Made by a program: the position numbers and the translations under genes. A stretch of 64,000 nt of DNA from Flaccisagitta enflata (lineage: Eukaryota > Chaetognatha > Sagittoidea > Aphragmophora), in NCBI GenBank assembly GCA_965153355.1, contig OZ231127.1, forward strand, positions 94,674,001 to 94,738,000. The letters are read 5' to 3'. Within the stretch, counting starts at the first letter, position 1. The number at the start of each line of letters is the position of its first letter. The notes below the pieces were generated by a model that was not told the origin of the DNA, ran no database searches, and saw only the letters and a program-made list of their open reading frames with translations. This document shows, piece after piece, positions 53,974 through 63,950 of the stretch.

Positions 53974-54981
53974 ATGGCTACCGGGAAGGGAGACCCGAAA
54001 CGGAAGTCAAAGTCCCCCTTGCGTCTTTGCGACTTTACCACCAAAACGAAGGCCGTGCTGGAATCACATAAAGCAACACACTCCGGGGATAAACCTCATG
54101 TCTGTAAATATTGTCCAAAAAGTTATACAAATAAGGGTAGTTTGATGAGACATATAGATTTCCATGAGAAACCAAAGCGATACTTTTGTAAAATCTGCGA
54201 CTTTGCCACTTCCCGTAAATCAGACGTGAAAAAACATGAGCGACGTATTCACTCAGACGAACGGCCATTCCATTGTGACATTTGTCAAAAAGGGTTTGAA
54301 ACGAAAAATGAAGTCTCCCAGCACATGGTCGTGCATCGAGACATTTCTGACAAGAATGACAAAATCGATCCTAGATCTTTTGAATGCGCCACCTGCAACA
54401 AACGATTCAAAACGAAAGCCACCCTTCATGCTCACAATCGCATGCATTCTGTCGAAGTTTTCAAGTGTCAGTCTTGTAGTTTTGTTACCAACCGAAGCGA
54501 TGGCATAAAAAGACACGTTGCGAGGGTCCACTCTCCAGACATTCGACCTTTCGCTTGCGACTCGTGTGAAAATAAATTTAGAACCAACGTCGAGTTAAAA
54601 AGTCACATGGAACGCCACTCTGGAATAAAACGCCTTCAGTGCCCAAACTGTTCTTACAAATGCAACACCGCCGCGCATTTAAAAAGACATCAATTGGTTC
54701 ATACCGGAGAGAAAAAATTCCAGTGCGGAACATGCCAAAAATGTTTCGGTCAAAAGGAAAAACTAACGCGTCACCAAAAAACCGTACACCAATTGCTCCA
54801 CTGTGAGGTTGTTGATTGTGACTACACCTCTATGATCAAAACTGAATTCCTTAGACATGGAGCGACTCACGAAGAGTTACTCAATTGTCTATTTTGTTCA
54901 AAGACTCTTCCTTCCATAATAGGAAAGAAAAAGCATGGGGCAAGATGTCCATCGAGAAGCCAAAAAACATCCACGTCGTAA
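53974..54981 (+). CDS. C2H2 zinc-finger protein, second of a tandem pair
   Basis: 335 residues from the ATG at 53974 (MATGKGDPKRKSKS). The in-frame ATG at 53932 is also possible, but the later one sits, like the neighbour's, just after a TTTATTTTCCTA-type leader. The first finger is degenerate (LCDFTTKTKAVLESHKATH), exactly as in the neighbour. Eight standard C2H2 fingers follow (HVCKYC, YFCKIC, FHCDIC, FECATC, FKCQSC, FACDSC, LQCPNC, FQCGTC), then one with three residues between the cysteines' partners (LHCEVVDC) and a final C-x2-C-x12-H-x3-C (LNCLFC...HGARC). One HTGEKKF linker is present. A nuclear DNA-binding role is inferred. No effector domain is visible. ATTAAA at 55044-55049 may be the polyadenylation signal. 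Confidence 0.85.
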   Translation: MATGKGDPKRKSKSPLRLCDFTTKTKAVLESHKATHSGDKPHVCKYCPKSYTNKGSLMRHIDFHEKPKRYFCKICDFATSRKSDVKKHERRIHSDERPFHCDICQKGFETKNEVSQHMVVHRDISDKNDKIDPRSFECATCNKRFKTKATLHAHNRMHSVEVFKCQSCSFVTNRSDGIKRHVARVHSPDIRPFACDSCENKFRTNVELKSHMERHSGIKRLQCPNCSYKCNTAAHLKRHQLVHTGEKKFQCGTCQKCFGQKEKLTRHQKTVHQLLHCEVVDCDYTSMIKTEFLRHGATHEELLNCLFCSKTLPSIIGKKKHGARCPSRSQKTSTS

Positions 54982-55043
54982 TGATGATCATTTGTGGCAG
55001 TTAATTCAACTTGTAAAGATGATACAATGTAAATAGCCCGTCC

Positions 55044-55049
55044 ATTAAA
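55044..55049 (+). promoter_or_regulatory. Possible polyadenylation signal, second zinc-finger gene
   Basis: ATTAAA, 63 bp after the stop at 54979-54981. Confidence 0.4.
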
Positions 55050-55054
55050 CAAGG

Positions 55055-55600
55055 ACCAACATCAACATTGTTGTTTCCCCCTTTTCCTAATCACGTCACA
55101 TTGTTGATACTTTTTATCCACGCTTTTATCTAAGGGAACTGTTTACTATTTTCTTTTTGTTCAAACCTTGAGCTCTTGTCAAATTGTCCGTAATGGTCAT
55201 GTGAGTGCATGTTTCAAATTTCCAATCTTTTACTATACATTAAGAATAATGACGATTCATCTTGGCAATCTTTAAAGCACCATCTTTGAAATGGCATGTT
55301 TTTAAAACGCAACTGTCTTTTATCATGATACTCTCATGTTAAAGTTTATGTTAAATTGTTCATTTAACCCTATGTATAACAAAATGTTACGATAATACAA
55401 TTTACAACTTCTTATGTAGTCGAAGGAGAATTGTCAACTTGTCCGTGAATTAAACGACGACTGTCAATTTGTTAACACGTCCTGTAAATCGGGTAGCATG
55501 AGGCCAAAATCTGACTGGCATGACAAATGAATAGCTAACTCGATGCAACCAATCATCAATTTTATGCCATAAGTCGTGCCAATAGTTTGCACCGAAATCG
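55055..55600. other. Intergenic sequence, no gene seen
   Basis: Unique sequence between the plus-strand zinc-finger gene and the minus-strand matrix-protein exon array. Convergent orientation is likely. Confidence 0.45.
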
Positions 55601-56318
55601 CAAAGGTTGACAGTCAGAGAAGGGAAAACACGCGAGGAGAAAGGCAATCATATCCAACAATTCATTCATTTCTTTATACATTCATTCATTCATTCATCCA
55701 TTCATTCATTCATTCATTCATTCATTCATTCAGTCATTCAGTCATTCATTCATTCATTCATTCATTCATTCTCTCTTTGTCCAACTCCCCCTTGGATTTT
55801 GCTTGACGAATCGTAATGGTTCATCGTTGACAGTCAGAGAGGGAGGTAGAAGGGAAAACACGCGAGGAGAAAGGCAATCATATCCAACAATTCATTCATT
55901 TCTTTATACATTCATTCATTCATTCATCCATTCATTCATTCATTCATTCATTCATTCAGTCATTCAGTCATTCATTCATTCATTCATTCATTCATTCATT
56001 CATTCATTCATTCATTCATTCATCCTGCCAACTCACCCTCGGATTTTGCGTGACGAGTCGAAATGGTTCGTCGTTGACAGGCTCCAATTTCATTCATTCA
56101 TTCATTTATTCATTTTTTCATTTATTCATTTATTCATTTTTCTATTTATTCAATCCCTCATTCTCCAAACTCACCCTCAGATTTTCCTTGACGTGTCGAA
56201 ATGGTTCGACTTTGACAGGCTCCAATTCATTCATTCATTCATTTATTCATCCATCCATCCATCCATCCATTCATTCATTCATTCATTCATTCATTCATTC
56301 ATTCATTCATCCATCCCT
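55600..56318 (-). repeat. (ATTC)n blocks with copied ends of the CSPG exon
   Basis: Three copies of the exon's 3' end and donor, read on the minus strand as GACGAACCATTTCGACTCG then ...AATCCGAGGGTGAGTT, lie at about 55786-55835 (donor lost), 56030-56087 (donor kept) and 56167-56229 (donor kept). (ATTC)n separates them. The blocks 55610-55690 and 55830-55920 are also direct repeats (GGGAAAACACGCGAGGAGAA, AGGCAATCATATCCAACAAT). The true exon end is at 56326. Confidence 0.85.
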
Positions 56319-56325
56319 AACTCAC

Positions 56326-56571
56326 CCTCGGATTTTGTGTAACGAGTCGAAATGGTTCGTCGTTAACGGGCTCCACTGTGACGTTGACGAGTGTTGGCAA
56401 TCTCGTATGCGCCATCACGTCAGACGGTGACGCATCCTCACTTCCGTTTTCGTCGTCATCGTCGTCGTCGTCGTTGTTGTGGCGCCAAATCAAGAGCGCC
56501 AACACAAAGTCGTCATCTTTGACGTCGGAATCGTCGTGGGCGTAGAAAACACGGTTGGCATCGATGTCAGC
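56326..56571 (-). CDS. Exon of a FRAS1/FREM/CSPG-repeat protein
   Basis: On the minus strand an acceptor (CACCATCATAG) precedes 82 codons, phase 0 to phase 0, ending CGAGG|GTGAGT (AGG|GTGAGT). ADIDANRVFYAHDDSDVKDD then DFVLALLIWRHNN, and later LPTLVNVTVEPVNDEPFRLV, is the CSPG (NG2) repeat pattern: ..DIDA.R..Y.HD.S....D.F.......V.V.PVNDEP. These repeats build large extracellular matrix proteins of the FRAS1/FREM type and NG2-like proteoglycans. An acidic insert (a run of Asp) replaces the usual short turn. Other exons of the gene are not identified in the window; earlier ones should lie at higher coordinates. Confidence 0.75.
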
Positions 56572-56583
56572 CTATGATGGTGA

Positions 56584-56586
<3 letters not shown>

Positions 56587-56671
<85 letters not shown>

Positions 56672-56672
56672 T
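56587..56672. repeat. (GA)n microsatellite beside the CSPG exon acceptor
   Basis: The GA repeat on plus, CT on minus, forms the pyrimidine tract a few bases before the minus-strand acceptor at 56572. Confidence 0.93.
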
Positions 56673-56744
56673 GATAAGGTGGATTAGGTTACGAGTTGAG
56701 GTTTGATTTGGTTTAGGAGTTACAGAGATGAAAGCGAAGCCGAT

Positions 56745-56936
56745 GAAGGATGAATGAATGAATGAATAAATGAATGAATGAATGAATAAATGAATAAATG
56801 AATAAATGAATAAATGAATAAATGAATAAATGAATGAATGAATGAATGAATGAATGAATAAATGAATAAATGAATAAATGAATAAATGAATGAATGAATG
56901 AATGAATGAATGAATGAATGAATGAATGAAAAAAGA
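56745..56936. repeat. (GAAT)n/(AAAT) microsatellite
   Basis: GAATGAATAAAT blocks alternate. Phe-Ile-His-Ser frames on the minus strand are artefacts. Confidence 0.94.
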
Positions 56937-57265
56937 AATGAAAGAGTGAGTGCCATCTTTGAGCGTTCCGGGAAATATCTCATTACAACGCTCACACGTT
57001 AAGTAACATCATTAGATAATGACATAGAACGTCATTAGATAATGACATAGAACTTCCACTTCGATTAAGAAGATTCGTTTCAAATGGAATATGGAAAGAC
57101 CATAAGAGAAAAATATGCTTGAAGAAGTGCTAACCACGATACAGGCTTGGAGACATGCGCCTTGATTTGACATTAATAACTAACCAATTCATGTTGATGT
57201 TGATGTTCATGTTGATGTTGATGTTCATGTTAATGTTCAGGTCATGAAGTATTTGACTTCACATA

Positions 57266-57899
57266 CCACTGGGATAAAAAAAAAAAGACGCACCTATCTA
57301 TTAATTGATAAAACAGATATAAGAAATAATTTTAACTATTTTCAAAAATAACATTTTGAAAGATTTTCAAAAAATCTTTCATTCTAGACCAATCCCAGGT
57401 CTGTATCTCAAACGGTTTAGGAGCTAGAGCTCTGCAAAGAGAAGCACTGTTTTGCAAAAATGCACTTTTTCATAGGGATTGCGAAATTGAAATAGGCAAC
57501 GTTTTTACTCAAACTGATGCCATTTCTAAACGAAACAAGGCCGGATACACGGCTACCCAAGTCGCGTGCGGGTGGGCAGGGGCCATATTTGAGGCCACTC
57601 CATCATTTGGGCAGGAGCAGTGAGGCCAAAGACCGCAAAAAACCAAATAAAAGTAAAGTGTGACGGACGGACGGACGGACGGACGGACGGACGGACGGAC
57701 CGACGGACCGACGGACGGACCGACAAAACGGGTTGTAGAGTCGCGTGCACGCGACTAAAAAGATAGCAATACAAGATTGGCGCCAAATGAAAGTACTTTC
57801 AAAGGGCTTCAAAATGACTTAAGATTTTCTATAGTTTTATGAAGGTTTATTGGCTAAATTAACCATTCAAAAGTGCGTCTTTTTTTTTTATCCGCGTGG
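57266..57899. mobile_element. TA-flanked CCACGCG MITE containing a hairpin element
   Basis: The ends CCACTGGGATAAAAAAAAAA then AGACGCACC and the right end GTGCGTC ... TTTTATCCGCGTGG are inverted repeats with TA at 57264-57265 and 57900-57901. The interior has GACCAATCCCAGGTCTGTAT and CAAGATTGGCGCCAAATGAA. The element at 57534-57760 has inserted in the loop. Confidence 0.82.
57534..57760 (+). mobile_element. Complete HINE-like element (GTCGCG subfamily), nested
   Basis: AAACAAGGCCGGATACACGG, CTACCCAAGTCGCGTGCGGG, TTGGGCAGGAGCAGTGAGGC, a long (GGAC)n core, GGGTTGTAGAGT and the hairpin AGTCGCGTGCACGCGACT (57739-57756). Both the 5' box (GTCGCGTGC) and the hairpin carry the TGC variant, in contrast to copies with GTCGCGGAC. 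Confidence 0.8.
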
Positions 57900-58191
57900 T
57901 ACACGGACTTCGTTTTGCATAATTACACTGATATTCCTTTTTTTGGCAGCCAAGACATGTACACGAGTAGCTCACTGTTTACTGTATTCTTGAAATGCGA
58001 ATTTGACAAATCAATCGATACTTTGACACAGACATGGTATCAAGTCTCTGTATGTTAAATCCTGATTTAGTACTTTGAAAATTCCCGGTAAAGATGTATC
58101 CTGACTGGAAGTTTTTCTCCATTCATTTTTTTCTCTCTTTTTTTTTCCAATCCATAAACGCAGCTGTCAAAGGAATTCAATTCACACAATA

Positions 58192-58382
58192 AGGGCGTGT
58201 TTCTAGTGAAGATGAAAAACGCGTTTTAACCCGTGAAACGCGATAACAGCGTGAACACATATTCAAGAATTTTAACTGTCCCACGAGGGAGTGAGCGAAG
58301 TGAGCGGTGCGAGCGAACGAACGTAGCGAGCGACCGAGTGGCCCGTTCAAAACGTGATCGTCTGTCACTAGAAACGCCCCCT
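58192..58382. mobile_element. MITE, AGGGCGTGTTTCTAGT family, copy 2
   Basis: The ends AGGGCGTGTTTCTAGTGA and CACTAGAAACGCCCCCT form the clearest inverted repeat of the family. The interior has AACGCGTTTTAACCCGTGAA, ATATTCAAGAATTTTAACTG and a short GAGCGA array. Confidence 0.82.
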
Positions 58383-58663
58383 AAAATCACCAGTTCATAA
58401 TAATTCCTATGATGTTTCCTTCCCACTCCCTCCACTTTGTGTCTATCTCTGCTTCTGACAGTCTGTCTCCTCATCTATCGTCGTCTGTCTTTCTTTCTAT
58501 CTTTCTCCCTTTTCCGGTCTGTTTCTGTTTCAGTTTCTGTTTCTGTTTCTCTGTCTTTGTCTGTGTATCTTTTTGACTGTCTCTGTCTTTTTCGGCCTTT
58601 TTTTCATTCTGCTTGTTTCTCTGTGTCTTCATTTCTCTGTCAGTCTGTCTGTCTGTCTGTCTG

Positions 58664-58695
<32 letters not shown>

Positions 58696-58704
58696 TCTTT
58701 CATT

Positions 58705-58810
58705 AGTCTTTCAATTGGCGAACTCATGCGGTGAAACGATTGCACCAGATTCACTACAACAAGGACTTTACTTGGTTTTTACAAAGCGCCATAATGCATC
58801 AGCCATCTGA
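58705..58810 (+). CDS. Possible terminal exon (unrecognised)
   Basis: After (CT)n and TTTCATTAG, the frame reads VFQLANSCGETIAPDSLQQG then LYLVFTKRHNASAI and stops at TGA. The composition is coding-like and the acceptor is plausible. I see no partner exon and cannot name it, so it may be chance. Confidence 0.25.
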
Positions 58811-58913
58811 AGTTCCATTACTTGGAAATAATCATGGCGGGTGTCACAAGGGTCATTTGTCATAAGGGCATTCGATTGAAAGCAGAGTCTCACTAGGGCA
58901 CCCTAAATTCATT

Positions 58914-59176
58914 AAGGGCGTGTTTATAGTGACGACCAAAAACGCGTTTGTTCCCGTGAAACGCGATCACAGTGTGAACACATATTCAAGAATTTCAACT
59001 GTCCCACGAGGGAGTGAGCGAGCCCGTGAACGGAGCGAGCGAGCAAAGCGAGCGTAGCGTAGCAAAGAGGAGCGCTGCGGAGCGAGTGAGCGGAGTGAGC
59101 GGTGCGAGCAAACGAACATAGCAAGCGACCGAGTGGCCCGTTCAAAACGCGATCCTCTTTGACTAGAAACACCCCC
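58914..59176. mobile_element. MITE, AGGGCGTGTTTCTAGT family, copy 3
   Basis: AGGGCGTGTTTATAGTGA at the left and GACTAGAAACACCCCC at the right. Like copy 1 it has the longer GAGCGAGCAAAGCGAGCGTA array, so copy 2 is a shorter derivative. Confidence 0.8.
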
Positions 59177-59329
59177 AAAATGTCCAAGGGAACAGATTTT
59201 GTAATCTTCAATTTCACTAATCAACATCAGTAACCCTGTTCTCTTGCAAGCGTCATTACACATTGCATGACATTGGTAAGACATGTCTATCCATTTCTTA
59301 TAAGGCCCCTCACGCCTCTAACGCCACTT

Positions 59330-59330
59330 T

Positions 59331-59417
<87 letters not shown>

Positions 59418-59598
59418 AAAAACAACAATAACAACAACAACAACAACAACATCAACGCTAACAACAGCAATAACATCAACGCTAACAAAAAACAAAAACA
59501 AAAACAAAAACAAAAACAAAAACAAAAACAAAAACAATTATAACAACAATAACAATAACAACAACAACATCAACGCTAACAACAACAACAACAACAAT

Positions 59599-59687
<89 letters not shown>

Positions 59688-59690
59688 AAA
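59330..59690. repeat. (CAA)n and (AAAAAC)n microsatellites
   Basis: (CAA)n, then GCTAACAACAGCAATAACAT-like words and (AAAAAC)n, then (CAA)n again. Confidence 0.93.
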
Positions 59691-59787
59691 CGCCACCTTA
59701 TATCCGGCAAAGAAAAAATCTCACTTTCCCATTTTCCAAGGTTTTGACCAGTCTGACAGCAATCATAGGCGATATGTGTTGCTATCA

Positions 59788-59789
<2 letters not shown>

Positions 59790-59823
<34 letters not shown>

Positions 59824-59952
59824 TCACAAACTGACTCATTTCAGCATTTCTTTTGAGATGATACAATCTTGATATAAGCATAAGAGCGAGAGGGAGAGCG
59901 ACAGAGACAGAGACAGAGACAGAGACGGAGACAGACAGACAGACAGACAGAC

Positions 59953-59993
<41 letters not shown>

Positions 59994-59996
59994 GAA
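59790..59996. repeat. (GA)n, (GAGACA)n and (GACA)n tracts
   Basis: GA repeat at 59790-59820 and GACAGAGACAGA/GACA repeats at 59901-59993. Confidence 0.92.
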
Positions 59997-60185
59997 AGAC
60001 TCGAAAATTGATCTTCACTCTCAGGAAAGACCTCGTCATGGGGGAAAAATCCCTTGGAATGTCGATTTTTTCCCACTGATTGCTTGTTTCGTCTCCTTGA
60101 TAGTCTTGATAACGACGCTTTTTATGCTATCATGAAAATTGCAAGTCAAAACGTTCAGATTTCATTAATGGCACCCTCTTAATAC

Positions 60186-60388
60186 GTTCTCGCATATAGA
60201 TAACTGGCTATGTCTGACAGTCTCTCAGTCTGTCTGTCGATCATTTCATTTATCTATTTGATAATTCGTCTGATCCTTCATTTATTTTTCCATTCATGCA
60301 TTCATTCTTTCATTCATAAACAGCGTTCACTCATAAAAAAATGTTCACTTATAGAGGATGCACCACTGGCCTCCTTGTTTTACACAGC
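60186..60388 (-). mobile_element. Degraded HINE-like element (GATGCG subfamily)
   Basis: CGTTCTCGCATATAGATAAC at the left, CATTCATT interior and AGAGGATGCACCACTGGCCT then CCTTGTTTT at the right follow the order of the copy at 7610-7902, much decayed. Confidence 0.5.
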
Positions 60389-60739
60389 GCAAGATTTCTT
60401 AATCTAAAACACTTTAGTTAATGAGCTTGTATGAGAAAGTAGATATTATTAAAGAACATGTTCAAACACAACGACATCGAAGACAACGACAACGTCAACG
60501 TCAACGACAAAGACAACGACAGGGAAAAAGTATGTATGAACAAAACATATACATGCTCCCAAGCTAAGGTGGCTGTGCAGCAAACAAGACAAAACATTAT
60601 GCTTCTTAGCGCTCTTTTTTCTTCTTTTTTAGAAAGGATTTTTCCTTATTTTTCCCTTTTAAGAGTATTTCTTGTCTTCACTCTCTCCTTGTGTTTTCTT
60701 CCTTCTTGATAAACGGAGAATTGCAAGTCGACAAAGTTA

Positions 60740-61883
60740 CAGTAGAAGTTGTCAAGACTAGGAAATACGGAGGAATTCATAGCCTTTGACATAGCAGAAT
60801 AACTAATAAACTTAAAAGACTCATATTTGAAATATAAATTGTTTAAAGGATGCTCTATTGACGATGGGGGTTGATTGCCATGGATATACATTTCCATGTA
60901 TTTTCGCTAGAATACCAATATTTTGATAATTTTTTTGAGGGAACATTGCTTGAAATCAAATTTTTGATTATTTTCCCACGTATGTTTGATAAGAATATTG
61001 CTTTTTGGGCAGCGGCCCCGAAGGGGACGAAGTCCTGTAGAACACAGGGGGAATCTGTCCGTCCGTACGTCCGTCCGTACGTCCCCCCCTGCCCCATCCT
61101 CAGGGCTTCGTCTCCTTTGGGGCCTATTCTGAACCCAATTCTGCCAAATAGCCCAAATCCATGCAATATGGCCCAAATCTAAGCAAAATGACCCAAATCC
61201 AAGCATATTGGCCCAAATTCAAGCAAAATGGCCCAAATCTTGCCAGCAAAACCCTAATTCTGGCCTGAGGTCCATCATTTTGGCCTCCAGTACCTAGATT
61301 CTGACCAGATTTGGGTCATTTTGCTTAGATTTGGGCCATATTGCATGGATTTGGGCTATATGGCAGAATTGGGGTCAGAATAGGCCCCAAAGGAGACGAA
61401 GCCCTGAGGATGGGGCAAGGGGAGACGGACGGACGGACGGATGGACAGATTCCCCCTGTGTTCTACAGGACTTTGTCCCCTTAGGGGCCGCTGCCCTGCT
61501 CCCCCTCAACTTAATCAGACACTACTCAAGCAGGGCATGGGTACCGCTGACCACTTACTGCCTTTGGGCTGCTATTTAGCTGTTGCTAGGAAGCGTAACT
61601 TTATGTTACAGTCCTGTAATGCTCTTTGGAAACTGCTAAAAAAGAAATATTTTTTTCAGAATATACTGGGAGAAAGCTGTAGTAAATATGATTTTAAGCA
61701 ATGTTCCCCCAAAATATCAACATCTTAACAGGAATACATGGAAATATCTTTTTGTGGCAACCGACAACCATCAACAATGAAGCATCAATTTATTAGTTTT
61801 TATTCCAAATATCCATCCCTTACGTTTATTTGTCCTCCTAATATGAATTCCCCATATTTCCAAGTCAAAGACGACATCTACTG
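60740..61883. mobile_element. TA-flanked long inverted-repeat element hosting FB7
   Basis: The ends CAGTAGAAGTTGTCAAGACT, continuing AGGAAATACGG, and CCATATTTCCAAGTCAAAGA, continuing CGACATCTACTG, are inverted repeats with TA outside (60738-60739 and 61884-61885). The arms continue for about 240 bp each (for example GGGAACATTGCTTGAAATCA against TGATTTTAAGCAATGTTCCC). FB7 occupies the loop. Same end family as 40100-40271. Confidence 0.83.
61007..61574 (+). mobile_element. Fold-back element FB7, almost wholly palindromic
   Basis: Outer arms GGGCAGCGGCCCCGAAGGGG, continuing ACGAAGTCCTGTAGAACACA, pair with TGTGTTCTACAGGACTTTGT, continuing CCCCTTAGGGGCCGCTGCCC. The core is also palindromic: GGGCTTCGTCTCCTTTGGGG against CCCCAAAGGAGACGAAGCCC, and GCCCAAATCCATGCAATATG against CATATTGCATGGATTTGGGC. 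The tail has CAGGGCATGGGTACCGCTGA, then CCACTTACTGCCTTTGGGC. Confidence 0.87.
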
Positions 61884-62282
61884 TATGTGTCTTGGTGAGC
61901 TGATGACAAATGATCTGTGCGCTCTCTGGCTAAAATCAATTTCAACTGTTAATCCGACTTGTGATTGCCTGTAGATGAGACTGACCACTGGTCAGTGACC
62001 AGAGTGGCAGAAGTTCATGAGGTAATTGGGAAGGTACAATAGCGAAAAAAAACTACCCACTGCTTTGTTGGCCATTAATATAAGGACAGCTGAATAAAAC
62101 CACGATACCTAGATAGGTCCCATCTAAAAAAATAATCATAACTTATTCAAATGCGACCAAATTGAGGTTAGTAGCTCAATTTGTCTAAGACTTGCAATCC
62201 TCCAAAATTGACGCTTCTTTTCAGCTGTTTGTATATTCTATTATCATTTATGGCAAAGATCGAGAAGTTGACGAACATTTAT

Positions 62283-62357
62283 AGGTCGCGTGCTACACGA
62301 CTCTACACCCCGCTATATGTCGGCCTATCGGTTGGTCTGTTGGTCGGTCGATCGGTG
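62283..62357 (-). mobile_element. HINE-like fragment, reversed
   Basis: GGTCGCGTGCTACACGACTC then TACACCCCGCTATATGTCGG and a GGTC tract; the remainder is missing. Confidence 0.55.
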
Positions 62358-62462
62358 TCCTTTTTACTTTTTAGGCATTTTTTTAGCTTTTGATGGGAGG
62401 GGGGGGGGGAATAAAATCAAAGGGTTTGGAGATGGGGAAAAAATCAAAAGCTTGTAAAAAAG

Positions 62463-62618
62463 AAACAAGGCCGGATACACGGCAATCCAGTCGCGGACGG
62501 TTGGGCAGGAGCAGTAATACGTAAACCGACCGCAATTCAAAAATATTTCGGACCGACGGACGGACGGACGGACCGACCGACACGGCAAGGTGTAGAGTCG
62601 CTTGTCCGCGACTAAAAA
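62463..62618 (+). mobile_element. Complete short HINE-like element (GTCGCG subfamily)
   Basis: AAACAAGGCCGGATACACGG, CAATCCAGTCGCGGACGGTT, GGGCAGGAGCAGTAATACGT, (ACGG)n, CACGGCAAGGTGTAGAGTCG and the hairpin AGTCGCTTGTCCGCGACT (62596-62613) then six A. Confidence 0.82.
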
Positions 62619-62685
62619 AGAAAACTTTTGAAGGTTTAACACTACAACACAATTTAACACTATTTAAACCTAAAATATACTTTTT

Positions 62686-62905
62686 AGATGCGTCCTCGCA
62701 TCTCTATAAGAGGGTTTGTCCGTCCGTCCGTCCATCCGTCGGTCGGTCGGTCGGTCGGTCGGTCGGTCCGTCGGTCGGTCCGTCGGTCGGTCCGTCGGTC
62801 CGTCAGTCCATTACGCCTGTGCAAAAACCGCGTTTCTCGGCCGTTTTTGGCTACGGTGAGATCCTACAATAAAATAAATGATCAACCAACATGTTTTGTG
62901 AGTCC
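62686..62905 (-). mobile_element. Complete HINE-like element (GATGCG subfamily), reversed
   Basis: The hairpin AGATGCGTCCTCGCATCT (62686-62703), CTATAAGAGGGTTTGTCCGT, a (GGTC)/(GTCC) core, CACCGTAGCC-complement words (TTTTTGGCTACGGTGAGATC) and ATGATCAACCAACATGTTTT. Reverse complement of the copy at 26140-26293. Confidence 0.8.
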
Positions 62906-62964
62906 TTTCACCCATCTGCAGGGTGTCACAAAGTGCCCGAGCACGCGAGCGGCGCTCGTAGGAA

Positions 62965-63155
62965 GCTAGCTAGGCTGGTAGGAAGGGAAGGAGAAGGGAG
63001 AGAAAAAGGAAAAAGAGGAAGAAGAAGAAGAGATAAAAGAGGAAAAGAAGGAAGGAAGAAAGGGAGGAAGGAAGGAAGGAAGAAAGTAAGGAAGGAAGGA
63101 AGGAAGGAAGGAAGGAAGGAAGAAAGAGAAAGAGAGGGGGAAGGAAGGAAGGATG
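62965..63155. repeat. Purine-rich GGAAGGAA tract
   Basis: GGAAGGAAG and AGAAAGG repeats on the plus strand. Confidence 0.9.
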
Positions 63156-63164
63156 GAGGGATGA

Positions 63165-63632
63165 AAGGAAGCTAAAGCTCCTGCAATTGTTTTTTTGTTT
63201 TTGTCAGTACACAGTACACCTACTACACAATTTTTTTAAAAGATTTTCAGAGAAAGAATAAGCCATGAGAAATAATACAGTGCAGTGGTAGTTTTTTTAC
63301 TGATAGCCATCACTACCTCTCTTCTTTCCTCCCTTCCTTCCCCTCTTCTTTCTATCCTTCCCTTCACCCTTCTTTTATTTTCTTCCTATTCTTTCCCACC
63401 TCCCTTTTATTTTTTTTCCTTCCTTCCTTGTTTCCTTCCTTCCTTCCTTCCTTCCTAGAAAGAAGAAGGGAAGGAAGGGAGGAAAGAAGAGAGGTAGTGA
63501 TGGTTATCAGTAAAACAACTACCACTGTATTATTTCTCATGGCTTAATCTTTCTCTGAAAATCTTTTTAAAAATTATGTAGTATGTACTGTGTACTGAGA
63601 AAAACAAAAAAACAATTGCAGGAGCTTGATAT
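63165..63632. repeat. Large inverted repeat, arms about 180 bp
   Basis: AGCTCCTGCAATTGTTTTTT ... TCAGTACACAGTACA ... TTCAGAGAAAGAATAAGCCA on the left pairs with TGGCTTAATCTTTCTCTGAA ... TGTACTGTGTACTGA ... AAAAAACAATTGCAGGAGCT on the right. CTTCC/GGAAG-rich sequence forms the centre near 63440. It is probably a fold-back or MITE; no target duplication is seen. Confidence 0.85.
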
Positions 63633-63659
63633 ACAAAAGGAAAACAAACTTCTTTTTTT

Positions 63660-63895
63660 TTTTCTTTTTGTCTTTTTCTAGCCTCTTCCTCTTTCCTCCC
63701 TCCCTTCCTTCCTTCCTTCCTTCTTTTCTTCCTTCATCCTTTCCCTCCTTCCTCCCTTCTTTCTATCCTTCCTGCCTTCTTTTCTTTTCTTCTCATTCCT
63801 TCCTCCCTTTTTGTCCACTTTCCTACCCTCTTCGAATACCACCCTTCCTACCATTGCTTCCTTCCTTCCTCCCTCCCTTCCTTCTTTTCCTTACA
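63660..63895. repeat. CTTCC-rich pyrimidine tract
   Basis: CCTTCCTTCC repeats with interruptions, mirror-like to the GGAAG tract at 62965-63155 on the other side of the large inverted repeat. Confidence 0.9.
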
Positions 63896-63950
63896 AAGGA
63901 CTAAAAAACCCAAATTTCAGAAAAATTATGTAGCTATGTACGTTCTAACT

